Shown here one piece after another: positions 53,036-61,513 of a DNA stretch of 64,000 bases. The stretch is taken from the NCBI RefSeq assembly GCF_040207125.1, contig NZ_CP157940.1, positions 124,001-188,000 of the forward strand. The letters run 5' to 3'. The notes beneath the pieces were generated by a model that was given only the letters and a program-made list of their open reading frames with translations, was not told the origin of the DNA and ran no database searches. The position numbers were made by a program, and so were the translations under genes. Each line of letters starts with the position of its first letter. The stretch's first letter is position 1. Origin of the DNA: Lacrimispora sp. BS-2. Its GTDB lineage: Bacteria; Bacillota; Clostridia; Lachnospirales; Lachnospiraceae.

Positions 53036-53108
53036 TTGACAATCAGGGAATAATATTATATTATAAGTGTAGTTGATAATAGTAATTATTACTGATATTA
53101 ATTATCAA
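53036..53108 (+). promoter_or_regulatory. ahpC promoter with PerR/Fur-like operator
   Basis: -35 TTGACA (53036-53041) and -10 TATTAT (53059-53064) are 17 bp apart. Just downstream, AGTAATTATTACT (53081-53093) is a 6-1-6 inverted repeat flanked by TTGATAAT (53073-53080) and ATTATCAA (53101-53108). This matches the style of PerR/Fur 7-1-7 sites. The rest of the 348-bp stretch upstream of ahpC shows no gene. Confidence 0.65.
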
Positions 53109-53290
53109 TTAGGTAATGCAAATATTCTTATTTGTTTTGCCACATGTCAAACCTACACACAGCCGCACAGCTGTTTTCCCGGGGGCCTGGCCTCCACGGA
53201 AAAAAGTACAGTTTCCGCCCATAGAAACAACGGAAACTCCTGATAAGTTAACATTTAATTAAAATATAAAATCATAGGAGGTAAATTATT

Positions 53291-53854
53291 ATGTCATTAA
53301 TCGGAACAGAAGTAAAACCATTCAAAGCGCAGGCGTATCACAACGGAAAGTTTGTAGAGGTAACAGAGGCAGATTTTAAGGGGAAGTGGAGCATTATCTG
53401 CTTTTATCCTGCGGATTTCACCTTTGTTTGCCCAACGGAGCTGGAAGATTTGCAGAACAATTATGAGACATTCAAGAAGCTGGGCGCTGAAGTTTATTCC
53501 GTATCTACGGATACTCATTATACCCACAAGGCCTGGCATGACAATTCAGATAAAATACGCAACTTGACCTATGTCATGATTGGAGATCCCTCTCATACAC
53601 TTTCCCGCAATTTTGACGTATTGATCGAAGCAGATGGACTTGCGGACCGTGGTACTTTTATCGTTGACCCGGACGGCATCATTCAGTCAGTAGAGATCAA
53701 CGCCGGAAACATTGGCCGCGATGCGAACATTCTTATTGATAAGATCAAGGCTGCCCAGTACGTAAGGAGCAACCCTGGCGAGGTTTGCCCGGCAAAATGG
53801 AAAGAGGGCGGAGCCACACTGAAACCAAGTCTTGACCTGGTAGGGAAAATCTAA
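53291..53854 (+). CDS. ahpC: Alkyl hydroperoxide reductase C (2-Cys peroxiredoxin)
   Basis: AhpC reduces hydrogen peroxide and organic peroxides in the cytoplasm. The 187-residue protein has the peroxidatic cysteine in [13 protein letters not shown] (~47) and the resolving cysteine in EVCPAKW (~166). TAGGAGG precedes ATG 53291. ahpF follows after 12 bp and is its reductase. A PerR/Fur-like operator at the promoter predicts induction by peroxide or metal limitation. Confidence 0.97.
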   Translation: MSLIGTEVKPFKAQAYHNGKFVEVTEADFKGKWSIICFYPADFTFVCPTELEDLQNNYETFKKLGAEVYSVSTDTHYTHKAWHDNSDKIRNLTYVMIGDPSHTLSRNFDVLIEADGLADRGTFIVDPDGIIQSVEINAGNIGRDANILIDKIKAAQYVRSNPGEVCPAKWKEGGATLKPSLDLVGKI

Positions 53855-53866
53855 GGAGTAAAGCTT

Positions 53867-55396
53867 ATGATGCTGGATGCGGATATTAAGAATCAACTGG
53901 CTGAGTATCTCCAGCTTCTGGAAAACGATGTGCTGATTAAAATCAGCGCAGGATCTGACAGTGTATCAAAAGACATGATGGCTCTGATGGATGAGCTGAC
54001 CGCCCTGTCACCGGGAATTAAGACAGAACAGGTAAAACTGCCCAGAACTCCCAGCTTTAGCATTAACCGTATGGAAGAAGACTTTGGGGTCACGTTTGCA
54101 GGCATTCCTTTGGGCCATGAATTTACCTCCCTGGTACTGGCTCTTTTACAGGTAAGCGGAAGAGCTCCCAAAGTTGACGGTAAATTAATTGACCAGGTGA
54201 AACGTATTAAGGGTGAGTATCACTTTGAAACCTATATCAGCTTAAGCTGCCATAATTGCCCGGAGGTGGTGCAGGCCCTTAACCTGATGAGCATTTTAAA
54301 TCCCGGCATTACCCATACCATGATCGACGGTGCAGCCTTTAAAGATGAGGCGGAGAGTAAAAATATAATGGCTGTGCCTACGGTTTTATTAAATGGTGAG
54401 TTTTTTGGCGGCGGGCGCATGACACTGGAAGAGATTCTTGGAAAATTAGGCAGCGGGCCTGATATTTCAGAGTTTGAGAAGAAAGAACCGTTTGATATCC
54501 TTGTAATCGGAGGCGGTCCTGCAGGAGCCAGCGCAGCCATTTATGCGGCGCGCAAGGGCATACGCACAGGGGTTGTTGCTGAACGCTTTGGCGGTCAGGT
54601 GAGAGAGACACTGGGAATTGAAAATCTGATCAGCGTAGGATACACCGAAGGTCCCAAGTTTGCAGAAATCCTGGAGCAGCATGTTAGTAATTATGATGTA
54701 GATATTATGAATGCACAGCGTGCCAGACGCCTGGAAAGAAAAGAATTCATTGAGGTGGAACTGGAAAACGGCGCTGTCTTAAAAAGCAAGGCGGTGATCC
54801 TTTCCACGGGAGCCCGTTGGAGGAATGTTGGGATACCGGGAGAGGCGGAATTTAAGAATAAGGGAGTTGCTTATTGCCCCCATTGTGACGGCCCCCTTTA
54901 TAAAGGAAAACAGGTGGCAGTGATCGGAGGCGGTAATTCCGGCATTGAAGCTGCTATCGATCTTGCAGGAATTGCCAGCCATGTAACGGTATTTGAGTTT
55001 ATGCCTGAGCTGAAAGCGGATGCAATTCTCCAGAAGCGCCTTTACAGTCTGCCTAATGTAACAGTCTTAAAGAACGTTCAAACAAAAGAAATTACCGGAA
55101 CTGATAAGGTAAACGGCATTACTTATATGGAACGTGAATCTGGAGCAGTCCATCATATGGAGCTGCAGGGGGTATTTGTTCAGATCGGTCTTATCGCCAA
55201 TACGGACTGGCTGGGTGAAACCATTGAACGCAACCGCATTGGTGAGATTATTGTTGATGACCGCAATGCAACCAGTCTGCCTGGAGTTTTTGCAGCAGGA
55301 GACTGCACGGACAGTGTTTATAAGCAGATTGTCATTGCAATGGGATCTGGGGCCAGTGCTTCATTAAGTGCTTTTGATTATTTAATAAGAAATTGA
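53867..55396 (+). CDS. ahpF: Alkyl hydroperoxide reductase F (disulfide reductase)
   Basis: AhpF passes electrons from NAD(P)H through FAD to AhpC. The 509-residue protein has an N-terminal double thioredoxin-like domain with Cys128/Cys131 (LSCHNCPEVV), an FAD site (VIGGGPAGASAAIYAA), a second redox pair in YCPHCDGPLYKGK and the NAD site VIGGGNSGIEAAIDLA. This is the complete AhpF layout rather than a plain thioredoxin reductase. It shares the ahpC transcript and ends at a long hairpin. Confidence 0.96.
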   Translation: MMLDADIKNQLAEYLQLLENDVLIKISAGSDSVSKDMMALMDELTALSPGIKTEQVKLPRTPSFSINRMEEDFGVTFAGIPLGHEFTSLVLALLQVSGRAPKVDGKLIDQVKRIKGEYHFETYISLSCHNCPEVVQALNLMSILNPGITHTMIDGAAFKDEAESKNIMAVPTVLLNGEFFGGGRMTLEEILGKLGSGPDISEFEKKEPFDILVIGGGPAGASAAIYAARKGIRTGVVAERFGGQVRETLGIENLISVGYTEGPKFAEILEQHVSNYDVDIMNAQRARRLERKEFIEVELENGAVLKSKAVILSTGARWRNVGIPGEAEFKNKGVAYCPHCDGPLYKGKQVAVIGGGNSGIEAAIDLAGIASHVTVFEFMPELKADAILQKRLYSLPNVTVLKNVQTKEITGTDKVNGITYMERESGAVHHMELQGVFVQIGLIANTDWLGETIERNRIGEIIVDDRNATSLPGVFAAGDCTDSVYKQIVIAMGSGASASLSAFDYLIRN

Positions 55397-55401
55397 GATT
55401 C

Positions 55402-55447
55402 AGATGCTGTTTGCTGCCGATTGACCGGCGGCAAACAGCATCTTTCC
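55402..55447 (+). terminator. Terminator after ahpF
   Basis: AGATGCTGTTTGCTGCCG (55402-55419) pairs with CGGCGGCAAACAGCATCT (55426-55443) over 18 bp with one G-U; the U tract (TTCCT) is weak. Confidence 0.75.
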
Positions 55448-55461
55448 TGTGTTCTGAAACC

Positions 55462-55490
55462 TTGACATGTCCCATCTGTAACAGTATAAT
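55462..55490 (+). promoter_or_regulatory. Consensus sigma-A promoter
   Basis: TTGACA (55462-55467) and TATAAT (55485-55490) match the consensus exactly with a 17-bp spacer, so transcription should begin near 55497, right at the first leader hairpin. Confidence 0.8.
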
Positions 55491-55495
55491 TAATT

Positions 55496-55582
55496 GACAG
55501 GCAGCGCTAACTGCTTGTCAGTTATGCCCGGTGAAGCGGGGCACGCTGTGAGCAAGCAGGGGCGCGGATTGCGAATATCCGC
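55496..55582 (+). ncRNA. Multi-hairpin leader upstream of the DUF3877 gene
   Basis: Hairpins GACAGGCAG (55496-55504) with CTGCTTGTC (55511-55519), TGCCC/GGGCA around 55525-55543, and GCGGAT (55564-55569) with ATCCGC (55577-55582) follow the promoter. CTGCTTG (55511-55517) can also pair with CAAGCAG (55553-55559), an alternative long-range stem, so two exclusive folds exist. I recognise no known riboswitch class. Confidence 0.45.
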
Positions 55583-55622
55583 TTGACATGGACACTACTG
55601 GAAAATGACTGGAGTGATAAAT

Positions 55623-56162
55623 ATGCAATATGATGCCTTAGAGCAGATGCTCATGAATTCAATAAAAGAAGTGCAGATAAAATTAGGATATGAGAAAGAA
55701 CCGATTCGTTTCTACTATCCTGGACGTCCATTGATGAAGATACTGAAAATACGCGAAGGCTCTCCTGAGGAAACAAGAGCCGCATTGGAAGGCTTTAAGG
55801 AATATGTAAAAGAGCATTTGGGAGAAATCAGAATCACAAAAAGCCAGGAACGCTTTTGCTTTGAGATTCCGCCGGAAGGAATTGAATACGTATATTACCA
55901 TAAAAAGGACAATGGTTTCTTAAAGGAATTCATTGAAACCGTAGAAAAACCGAATACAACTTTAGAAGATATCTTGAAGGTCTTTCATAAATTTGCCGAC
56001 GGCAAGGTTATCTGTTTGAAGTCTCAGGAAGAAGATTTCGATTACATCATATTTTTTGAGGATTCATCTATGGATAATTACCGTTATTATATTAAATTTC
56101 ATGGAAATCACGCCACATACCACAGATTCTTATCCGAAGATGCAGCGGATATGGGCATATAA
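55623..56162 (+). CDS. DUF3877-like protein of unknown function
   Basis: The 179-residue protein resembles the Lachnospiraceae DUF3877 group (MLMNSIKEVQIKLGYEKEPI then FYYPGRPLMKILKI). It looks soluble, with mixed alpha/beta content, and no catalytic motif is obvious. ATG 55623 is chosen because GGAG lies 8 bp upstream; an in-frame earlier start at 55605 has none. It stands behind a perfect promoter and a structured leader, suggesting tight regulation. The family name is from recollection and should be checked. Confidence 0.6.
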   Translation: MQYDALEQMLMNSIKEVQIKLGYEKEPIRFYYPGRPLMKILKIREGSPEETRAALEGFKEYVKEHLGEIRITKSQERFCFEIPPEGIEYVYYHKKDNGFLKEFIETVEKPNTTLEDILKVFHKFADGKVICLKSQEEDFDYIIFFEDSSMDNYRYYIKFHGNHATYHRFLSEDAADMGI

Positions 56163-56188
56163 CAATATCATATCAGGAGAGAAGAACA

Positions 56189-56746
56189 ATGCAAAGAAAA
56201 AAGTGGATCGCAACCCTGTTTACAGGCCTGGTATTTATGGCCGCTAATCATTTTACTGCCAGAGCAGATATGGCCGCCAATACGGTGATTCCCATTGTGG
56301 CTCCGCCGCCCTTTGAGCAGCAGATTGGCCCAGGAGCTGGCCTTGGAGCTGGTCCCGGAAAAGATTTTTCCCAGACAGGACCGGATTTTCCGGCAGGAAC
56401 AGGGGATCAGGTTGTTTCTTTTGCAAAACAGTTTCTTGGAAATCCTTATGTATATGGCGGGACAAGCCTTACATCAGGCGCCGACTGTTCCGGATTTGTG
56501 CTAAGCGTTTATAAGCAATTTGGCATTAACCTTCCAAGGACCTCTGAGGCCCAGGGAGAAGCAGGAATTGACGTAGGCGGAATTGAAAATGCCCGGCCTG
56601 GCGATATCGTATCTTACATAGGTCATACCGGTATTTACATAGGGCAGAATCAGCTGATCCATGCAAGCGGTCCAAAGGATGGGATTAAAATATCCTCCGT
56701 GGATTTTATGCCGGTTGTTTCAGTCAGAAGAGTATTAGGGAATTAA
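56189..56746 (+). CDS. Secreted NlpC/P60 cell-wall hydrolase
   Basis: The 185-residue protein has a signal peptide (~1-28, cleavage near ARA-DM), a Pro/Gly linker, and an NlpC/P60 domain from ~70: catalytic Cys in GADCSGFVLSVYKQFG, His in SYIGHTGIYIG, third residue His in LIHASGP. Such enzymes cut peptide crosslinks of peptidoglycan, often D-Glu-mDAP bonds. It follows the DUF3877-like gene by 26 bp with AGGAGAG, so the two may be cotranscribed, and ends at a strong terminator. Confidence 0.92.
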   Translation: MQRKKWIATLFTGLVFMAANHFTARADMAANTVIPIVAPPPFEQQIGPGAGLGAGPGKDFSQTGPDFPAGTGDQVVSFAKQFLGNPYVYGGTSLTSGADCSGFVLSVYKQFGINLPRTSEAQGEAGIDVGGIENARPGDIVSYIGHTGIYIGQNQLIHASGPKDGIKISSVDFMPVVSVRRVLGN

Positions 56747-56766
56747 ATCAAAATCAAATCATCTTT

Positions 56767-56815
56767 GGGCTTATTCCGATGTTTCGTAAGGATCATCAGA
56801 ATAAGCTCTTTTTTT
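56767..56815 (+). terminator. Rho-independent terminator before spoIIIA
   Basis: GGGCTTATTCCGATG and CATCAGAATAAGCTC form a 15-bp stem with minor mismatch, followed by seven or more Ts. Confidence 0.92.
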
Positions 56816-56862
56816 ATGCCCGGCGTATTAAAATGCCTTTCAGCAAGCCAAAAGTTTTTCAG

Positions 56863-56890
56863 TCATAATTTGTCCCACCCTACATATATT
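56863..56890 (+). promoter_or_regulatory. Possible sigma-E promoter of spoIIIA
   Basis: TCATAATT (56863-56870) and CATATATT (56883-56890), 12 bp apart, resemble a mother-cell sigma-E promoter; the -10 is a good match, the spacing slightly short. spoIIIA operons are sigma-E dependent in Bacillus. Confidence 0.4.
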
Positions 56891-56911
56891 GAGGTAAGAG
56901 GAGGGATGAAG

Positions 56912-57919
56912 GTGGAGAGGAAAGACGAGCTAATCAATATATTTTCCAGGAGCATAAGAGAAATTTTAAACCAGGTGACCGTCAGCTTCGACGAGGTTCA
57001 GGAAATCAGGCTCCGGGTAGCGGCTCCTCTTTTAATGGTATACCGGAATGAGGAGTATTATGTGACTCCCAGGGGTTCCCTGAGCAAAGAAGGAAAGGAC
57101 GCCTATATAGTCTTGAAAAATGAGCTTAAGGAAACCATGGAGTACATGAGCAATTATTCTTTGTATGCCTTTGAAGAAGAGATGAAACAGGGGTTCATTA
57201 CCATTCAGGGAGGACACCGGATCGGAATCGCTGGAAAGACCATTTTAGACGAATCCGGAATTAAGGCCATGAAATACATATCCTTTATCAACGTCCGGCT
57301 GTCCCATCAGGTGAAGGGCTGCGCCTCTGTGGTTTTGCCCTATCTTTATGAGGAAGGGAGAGAAATCTATCACACTCTGATCATTTCCCCTCCCAGATGC
57401 GGGAAGACCACTTTGTTAAGAGATTTGATCCGCCAGGTTTCCAACGGTTCTGAGGAGCATGCAGGCCTTACCGTAGGGGTGGTTGATGAACGTTCTGAGA
57501 TTGGGGCCTGTTATCAGGGGACCCCTCAGAATGAATTGGGAATCCGTACCGATATTTTGGACTGCTGCCCAAAGGCAAGAGGGATGATGATGCTGATACG
57601 GACCATGTCTCCCAGGGTGATCGCCGTAGATGAGATCGGAAGCCGGGAGGATCTGGAAGCAATGGAATACGTGATGAACTGCGGCTGCAAGCTGATTGCC
57701 ACGGTTCATGGGAACTCGATAGATGATTTAAAGCAGAAGCCGATTTTAAGAAAGCTGGTGGAAGAGCGGATCTTTGAGAGATATGTGGTGTTAAATAACC
57801 TGGGAAGGATCGGAAACATTGACCAGATTTATGATTCCAGGGGAACACAGCTCTACAAGGCACAGGTGCACCAGATGGGAATGCGGTGGGACAGGCAGGA
57901 GTGCATGGCTTATGGATAA
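56912..57919 (+). CDS. spoIIIAA: Stage III sporulation protein AA (secretion-type ATPase)
   Basis: SpoIIIAA is the ATPase of the channel linking mother cell and forespore. The 335-residue protein has Walker A SPPRCGKTTLL, VDERSEIG and RVIAVDEIGSREDLEA (Walker B), as in type II/IV secretion ATPases. GTG 56912 is chosen because AGGAGG ends 7 bp upstream; the in-frame ATG 56906 sits against the ribosome binding site, so either start is possible. It overlaps spoIIIAB by 8 bp. Confidence 0.95.
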   Translation: MERKDELINIFSRSIREILNQVTVSFDEVQEIRLRVAAPLLMVYRNEEYYVTPRGSLSKEGKDAYIVLKNELKETMEYMSNYSLYAFEEEMKQGFITIQGGHRIGIAGKTILDESGIKAMKYISFINVRLSHQVKGCASVVLPYLYEEGREIYHTLIISPPRCGKTTLLRDLIRQVSNGSEEHAGLTVGVVDERSEIGACYQGTPQNELGIRTDILDCCPKARGMMMLIRTMSPRVIAVDEIGSREDLEAMEYVMNCGCKLIATVHGNSIDDLKQKPILRKLVEERIFERYVVLNNLGRIGNIDQIYDSRGTQLYKAQVHQMGMRWDRQECMAYG

Positions 57920-58442
57920 TACGTGGCTGCGGATATTAGGAGCTCTTCTGGTCATTATATCATGCTCCGGCCTGGGATTTTTTATGGCGGCCCAATGGAA
58001 CGAGCATTTAAAGACCGTTGAGAAACTTCGTAAAATGATTTTTCTTCTGAAGGGTGAGATTGTTTATGCCAATTCCCCGCTGACGGAGGCATTCGAGCAG
58101 GCCGGCAGAAAGGCCGGGGGGGAGATCGGTGTTTTGTTTGAGCACGTGTCGGAACGGCTTTCCTCACAACAGAGGGAATCCTTTTATACCGTCTGGCAGG
58201 AGGAAATTGACAAGCTTCCCAGAGAAGTCTGCTTATCAAAAGAGGACAAACAGAATTTAAAAGGCCTGGGAGAGCATTTGGGGTACCTGGATATGGACAT
58301 GCAGGAGCGGAATATTCTTTTATACTTAGAGCAGCTGGACTTAACAATCGGTTATTTGAGAAAACATAAGCAGGAGAAAAGCCGCCTCTATACCAGCCTG
58401 GGTATCATGGGCGGTTTATTCCTAACAATCGTTATGTATTAA
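57912..58442 (+). CDS. spoIIIAB: Stage III sporulation protein AB
   Basis: A 176-residue protein with an N-terminal membrane helix (~4-26), a helical type-II-secretion-like middle and a C-terminal hydrophobic segment (GIMGGLFLTIVMY). It is part of the feeding-tube complex in the mother-cell membrane. ATG 57912 lies inside the end of spoIIIAA and follows AGGAG. Gene order is diagnostic. Confidence 0.95.
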   Translation: MDNTWLRILGALLVIISCSGLGFFMAAQWNEHLKTVEKLRKMIFLLKGEIVYANSPLTEAFEQAGRKAGGEIGVLFEHVSERLSSQQRESFYTVWQEEIDKLPREVCLSKEDKQNLKGLGEHLGYLDMDMQERNILLYLEQLDLTIGYLRKHKQEKSRLYTSLGIMGGLFLTIVMY

Positions 58443-58452
58443 GGAGGATAGC

Positions 58453-58647
58453 ATGGGGGTCAATTTGATTTTTAAAATTGCAGCAGTTGGAATCCTGGTT
58501 TCCGTCATCTGCCAGGTATTAAAACACAGTGGGCGGGAAGAACAGGCATTCTTAACAAGCCTCGCGGGGCTGATCCTGGTGCTGTTCTGGCTGGTGCCTT
58601 ATATTTATCAGTTATTTGAATCCATTAAAAATTTATTTGCATTGTAG
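58453..58647 (+). CDS. spoIIIAC: Stage III sporulation protein AC
   Basis: A 64-residue protein with two membrane helices (IFKIAAVGILVSVICQVL and SLAGLILVLFWLVPYIYQLF). Small size and position between AB and AD identify it. AAGGAGG precedes ATG 58453. Confidence 0.95.
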   Translation: MGVNLIFKIAAVGILVSVICQVLKHSGREEQAFLTSLAGLILVLFWLVPYIYQLFESIKNLFAL

Positions 58648-58655
58648 GTGAGCGC

Positions 58656-59042
58656 ATGACCGTAGTAACCATAGCCATAACAGGAATTGTAGCGGTGCTG
58701 TTAGCAGTTTCCTTAAAGGGAATGAAAGGGGAATACGGGACCTATCTGGTCATGGCGGCGGGCTTTTTTATCTTTTTTTACGGCATAGGAAAGCTTACCA
58801 CCATTCTGGATACCATGAAGGAGATCCAGTCCTATATTAAGATCAACAGCATCTATTTATCCACTCTGGTGAAGATGATAGGAATTACCTATATCGCAGA
58901 ATTTGCCGCCGGGATATGCAAGGATGCCGGATATGGAGCCGTTGGGACTCAGATAGAGATATTTGGAAAGCTGTCCGTTCTGGCTGTCAGCATGCCCATT
59001 CTCCTTGCGCTGATCCAGACGCTGCAGGTATTTTTATCATGA
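58656..59042 (+). CDS. spoIIIAD: Stage III sporulation protein AD
   Basis: A 128-residue membrane protein with about four helices, including YGTYLVMAAGFFIFFYGIGK and MIGITYIAEFAAGICKDAG. It resembles SpoIIIAD, a SpoIIIAC paralogue in the mother-cell membrane part of the channel. It starts 8 bp after spoIIIAC. Confidence 0.95.
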   Translation: MTVVTIAITGIVAVLLAVSLKGMKGEYGTYLVMAAGFFIFFYGIGKLTTILDTMKEIQSYIKINSIYLSTLVKMIGITYIAEFAAGICKDAGYGAVGTQIEIFGKLSVLAVSMPILLALIQTLQVFLS

Positions 59043-59059
59043 CAGAAGGGAGAAAGACC

Positions 59060-60235
59060 ATGAAAAGAACCGCCTTTTTCCTGATGTGCCTTTTGACAGT
59101 ACTGTTTTTTTGTAAGGACAGCCTGGGAGCGGAAACATCTCCGGGAAAGGAAGCAGCAGCCCCGGCGGAAAATTTAGACCTGGATCAATATGATTTAACG
59201 GATATCCAGCAATTTCTGGACCAGGCAAAGGGGAACCAGGGCATGAACCTTTCCTTTAAAGAGCTTATGAAGGATCTGATGGATGGAAAATTAAACGAGG
59301 TTATGGGACAGGCCGGAAAAGCTCTTAAAGATCTGCTGATGGGAGAAATAAGAAACAGCGGACATATGATGGGACAGATCATGGTGCTTGGAATCATTGG
59401 AGCTGTGTTTTCCAATTTCTCCAGCGTATTTACTGGAAGCCAGATTTCAGAAACCGGATTTTTTGTCACCTATTTGCTTTTATTTACCTATCTGGCGGCC
59501 AGTTTTTTCACCAGCGTTACCATCACGGCAAATGTGGTGGGGCAGATCCTGGATTTTACAAAGGTATTGATGCCTGCCTATTTCCTGGCGGCGGCATTTG
59601 CGGGAAGCAGTGCATCGGCGGCAGCTTCTTATGAGTTCACATTATTTGTCATCGTTGCCGCCCAGTGGCTTTTGGGACAGGTGCTCTTGTCGCTCATAAG
59701 AGTTTATGCCCTTTTAGTCATGGCAGGCCACATTGCAAAGGAAGAAATGCTTTCAAAGCTTACGGAGCTGTTGGAACAGGTGGTTTCCTGGAGCCTAAAG
59801 ACTCTGGTAGGAGTTGTGCTTGGATTCCATCTTATACAGTCCATGGTTCTGCCCTATGTGGATTCCATAAAGACAGGGGCCGTTCAGAAGCTGATCGGAG
59901 CCATTCCGGGAATCGGCCAGGGAGTCAGCTCGGTTGCCCAGATGGTGCTGGGGTCCGGGGTACTTATAAAAAATACCATTGGCGCGGCCGGTATTATCAT
60001 ACTCCTTATCCTCTCCGTGATTCCTTTGCTTAAATTGGCAGTGCTGATGGTTTTATATCAGTGCGTTGCCGCCCTTTTGCAGCCTGTCTGTGATAAAAGG
60101 ATTGTTTCCTGTATTTCTGAAATGGCAAAAGGCCATAAAATGCTTTTATCTGTAGCGGCCTCCGCTGTGATCCTCTTTGTTGTTACCATAGCGCTTGTAT
60201 GCGCTTCTACCAATGTGACCTATTATACAGGGTGA
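59060..60235 (+). CDS. spoIIIAE: Stage III sporulation protein AE
   Basis: A 391-residue polytopic membrane protein with an N-terminal signal peptide (MKRTAFFLMCLLTVLFFC) and about eight helices; the conserved segments VLMPAYFLAAAFAGSSASAA and IPGIGQGVSSVAQMVLGSGV are clear. It is the large membrane component of the spoIIIA channel. ATG 59060 is chosen by GAAGGGAG upstream; ATG 59039 in the spoIIIAD stop is possible. Confidence 0.95.
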   Translation: MKRTAFFLMCLLTVLFFCKDSLGAETSPGKEAAAPAENLDLDQYDLTDIQQFLDQAKGNQGMNLSFKELMKDLMDGKLNEVMGQAGKALKDLLMGEIRNSGHMMGQIMVLGIIGAVFSNFSSVFTGSQISETGFFVTYLLLFTYLAASFFTSVTITANVVGQILDFTKVLMPAYFLAAAFAGSSASAAASYEFTLFVIVAAQWLLGQVLLSLIRVYALLVMAGHIAKEEMLSKLTELLEQVVSWSLKTLVGVVLGFHLIQSMVLPYVDSIKTGAVQKLIGAIPGIGQGVSSVAQMVLGSGVLIKNTIGAAGIIILLILSVIPLLKLAVLMVLYQCVAALLQPVCDKRIVSCISEMAKGHKMLLSVAASAVILFVVTIALVCASTNVTYYTG

Positions 60236-60240
60236 GTGGC

Positions 60241-60924
60241 ATGGAAGAATTGTTTAGCTGGATACGTAATATAACCTATTACCTGATTTTTATAACCGTG
60301 GTGGGAAACCTCCTGCCAAATAAAAAATATGAAAAATACATAAAATTATTTTCCGGCATGGTTCTGATCCTTTTGGTGTTAAAGCCTATTACAGGGGGAT
60401 TGAGGCTTGATGATACAATTGCTTACTATTTTGAGTCCATAAGCCTTAAAAAGGAAGCCGGAGAGCTGACAGGGAAGCTTTCAGATATGGAAGGCAAAAG
60501 GCTGGAGAGCATGATTGCCAGATATGAGGAAGCGGTTGGAACGGATTTAAAGACCATGGCTGAGACCGACGGTTTTACCTGCAGGGAGACCAGGGCGGAG
60601 ATTGACAAGGATCAGGAAAGCAGTACCTTTGGCCATGTAGTGCGGGTGACCATGGTTTTGTCATCGGGAGGAACCGGAAAGGAGACGGAAGATATTGCGG
60701 TTTCCGGAAATGGGGGGATGCCGGTAAAAAAAGTACCGGAAGTGGAAGAAGTGAAAATAGCCGGTACGGAACAGGAACAAGTTGACGACAGGGCACAGGA
60801 GGACGTGAGAAAACAGAAGCAGGAAGAAAATTCCCGGCTTTCTGGTCTTAGAAGACGGATTGCGGAATATTATGATTTGGAGGAACAGGATATTGAAATT
60901 CAAATGGAAGATGGGAAAGGATAA
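60241..60924 (+). CDS. spoIIIAF: Stage III sporulation protein AF
   Basis: A 227-residue protein with two N-terminal membrane helices (ITYYLIFITVVGNLLP and IKLFSGMVLILLVLKP) and a soluble, highly charged C-terminal domain that faces the intermembrane space. It starts 5 bp after spoIIIAE and overlaps spoIIIAG by 14 bp. Confidence 0.93.
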   Translation: MEELFSWIRNITYYLIFITVVGNLLPNKKYEKYIKLFSGMVLILLVLKPITGGLRLDDTIAYYFESISLKKEAGELTGKLSDMEGKRLESMIARYEEAVGTDLKTMAETDGFTCRETRAEIDKDQESSTFGHVVRVTMVLSSGGTGKETEDIAVSGNGGMPVKKVPEVEEVKIAGTEQEQVDDRAQEDVRKQKQEENSRLSGLRRRIAEYYDLEEQDIEIQMEDGKG

Positions 60925-61498
60925 ATGGCTGATCCTGCTGGCGATTGGAATGATTATCCTGATCCTTACATTTCCCTCCGGTTCGGGTATGGCTGCCAGG
61001 GTAGAAAAGACAGCAGAAAGCAAAAACCAGACGACATTGCAGCAAGGGATTGTGACAGAGCCTGGGGATTCGCAAATGGCTGCCCTTGCAGGAACAGACC
61101 GGACCTATGAGGAGCAATTGGAGGCGAGGGTGAAGAAAATCTTAAAAACCGTGGATGGGGTCGGTCAGGTAGAAGTTATGATCGTGCTGAAATCCTCAGA
61201 GGAGAAGGTACTCCGGGTCGATAAGGACAGTTCGGATTCATCTACTGAGGAAAAGGACAGCTCCGGAGGAACCAGAAAGATCACCAGCGCAGAGAGCAAG
61301 GAAAACACAATTCTGACTGGTTCAGGAGAAAATACATCTCCCATTGTGGAGAAGGAGATACGTCCGGAAATAGAAGGAATTATCATCAGTGCCCAGGGCG
61401 GAGGCAGTCCAACGGTAAAAGCTGAAATTTCCGGTGCCATGGAAGCATTATTTAACCTGCCCCCACATAAAATAAAAGTATTAAAGAGGGTGGAATAA
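60911..61498 (+). CDS. spoIIIAG: Stage III sporulation protein AG
   Basis: A 195-residue protein with one N-terminal membrane helix (WLILLAIGMIILILTF) and a ring-forming domain (VEVMIVLKSSEEKVLRVDK and VSVIEGIIISAQGGG-like core). SpoIIIAG rings line the channel between the two cells. ATG 60911 lies within the end of spoIIIAF with only a weak GGAAG site, so translation is probably coupled. Confidence 0.92.
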   Translation: MGKDKWLILLAIGMIILILTFPSGSGMAARVEKTAESKNQTTLQQGIVTEPGDSQMAALAGTDRTYEEQLEARVKKILKTVDGVGQVEVMIVLKSSEEKVLRVDKDSSDSSTEEKDSSGGTRKITSAESKENTILTGSGENTSPIVEKEIRPEIEGIIISAQGGGSPTVKAEISGAMEALFNLPPHKIKVLKRVE

Positions 61499-61513
61499 AA
61501 AGGAGTGTCATGT

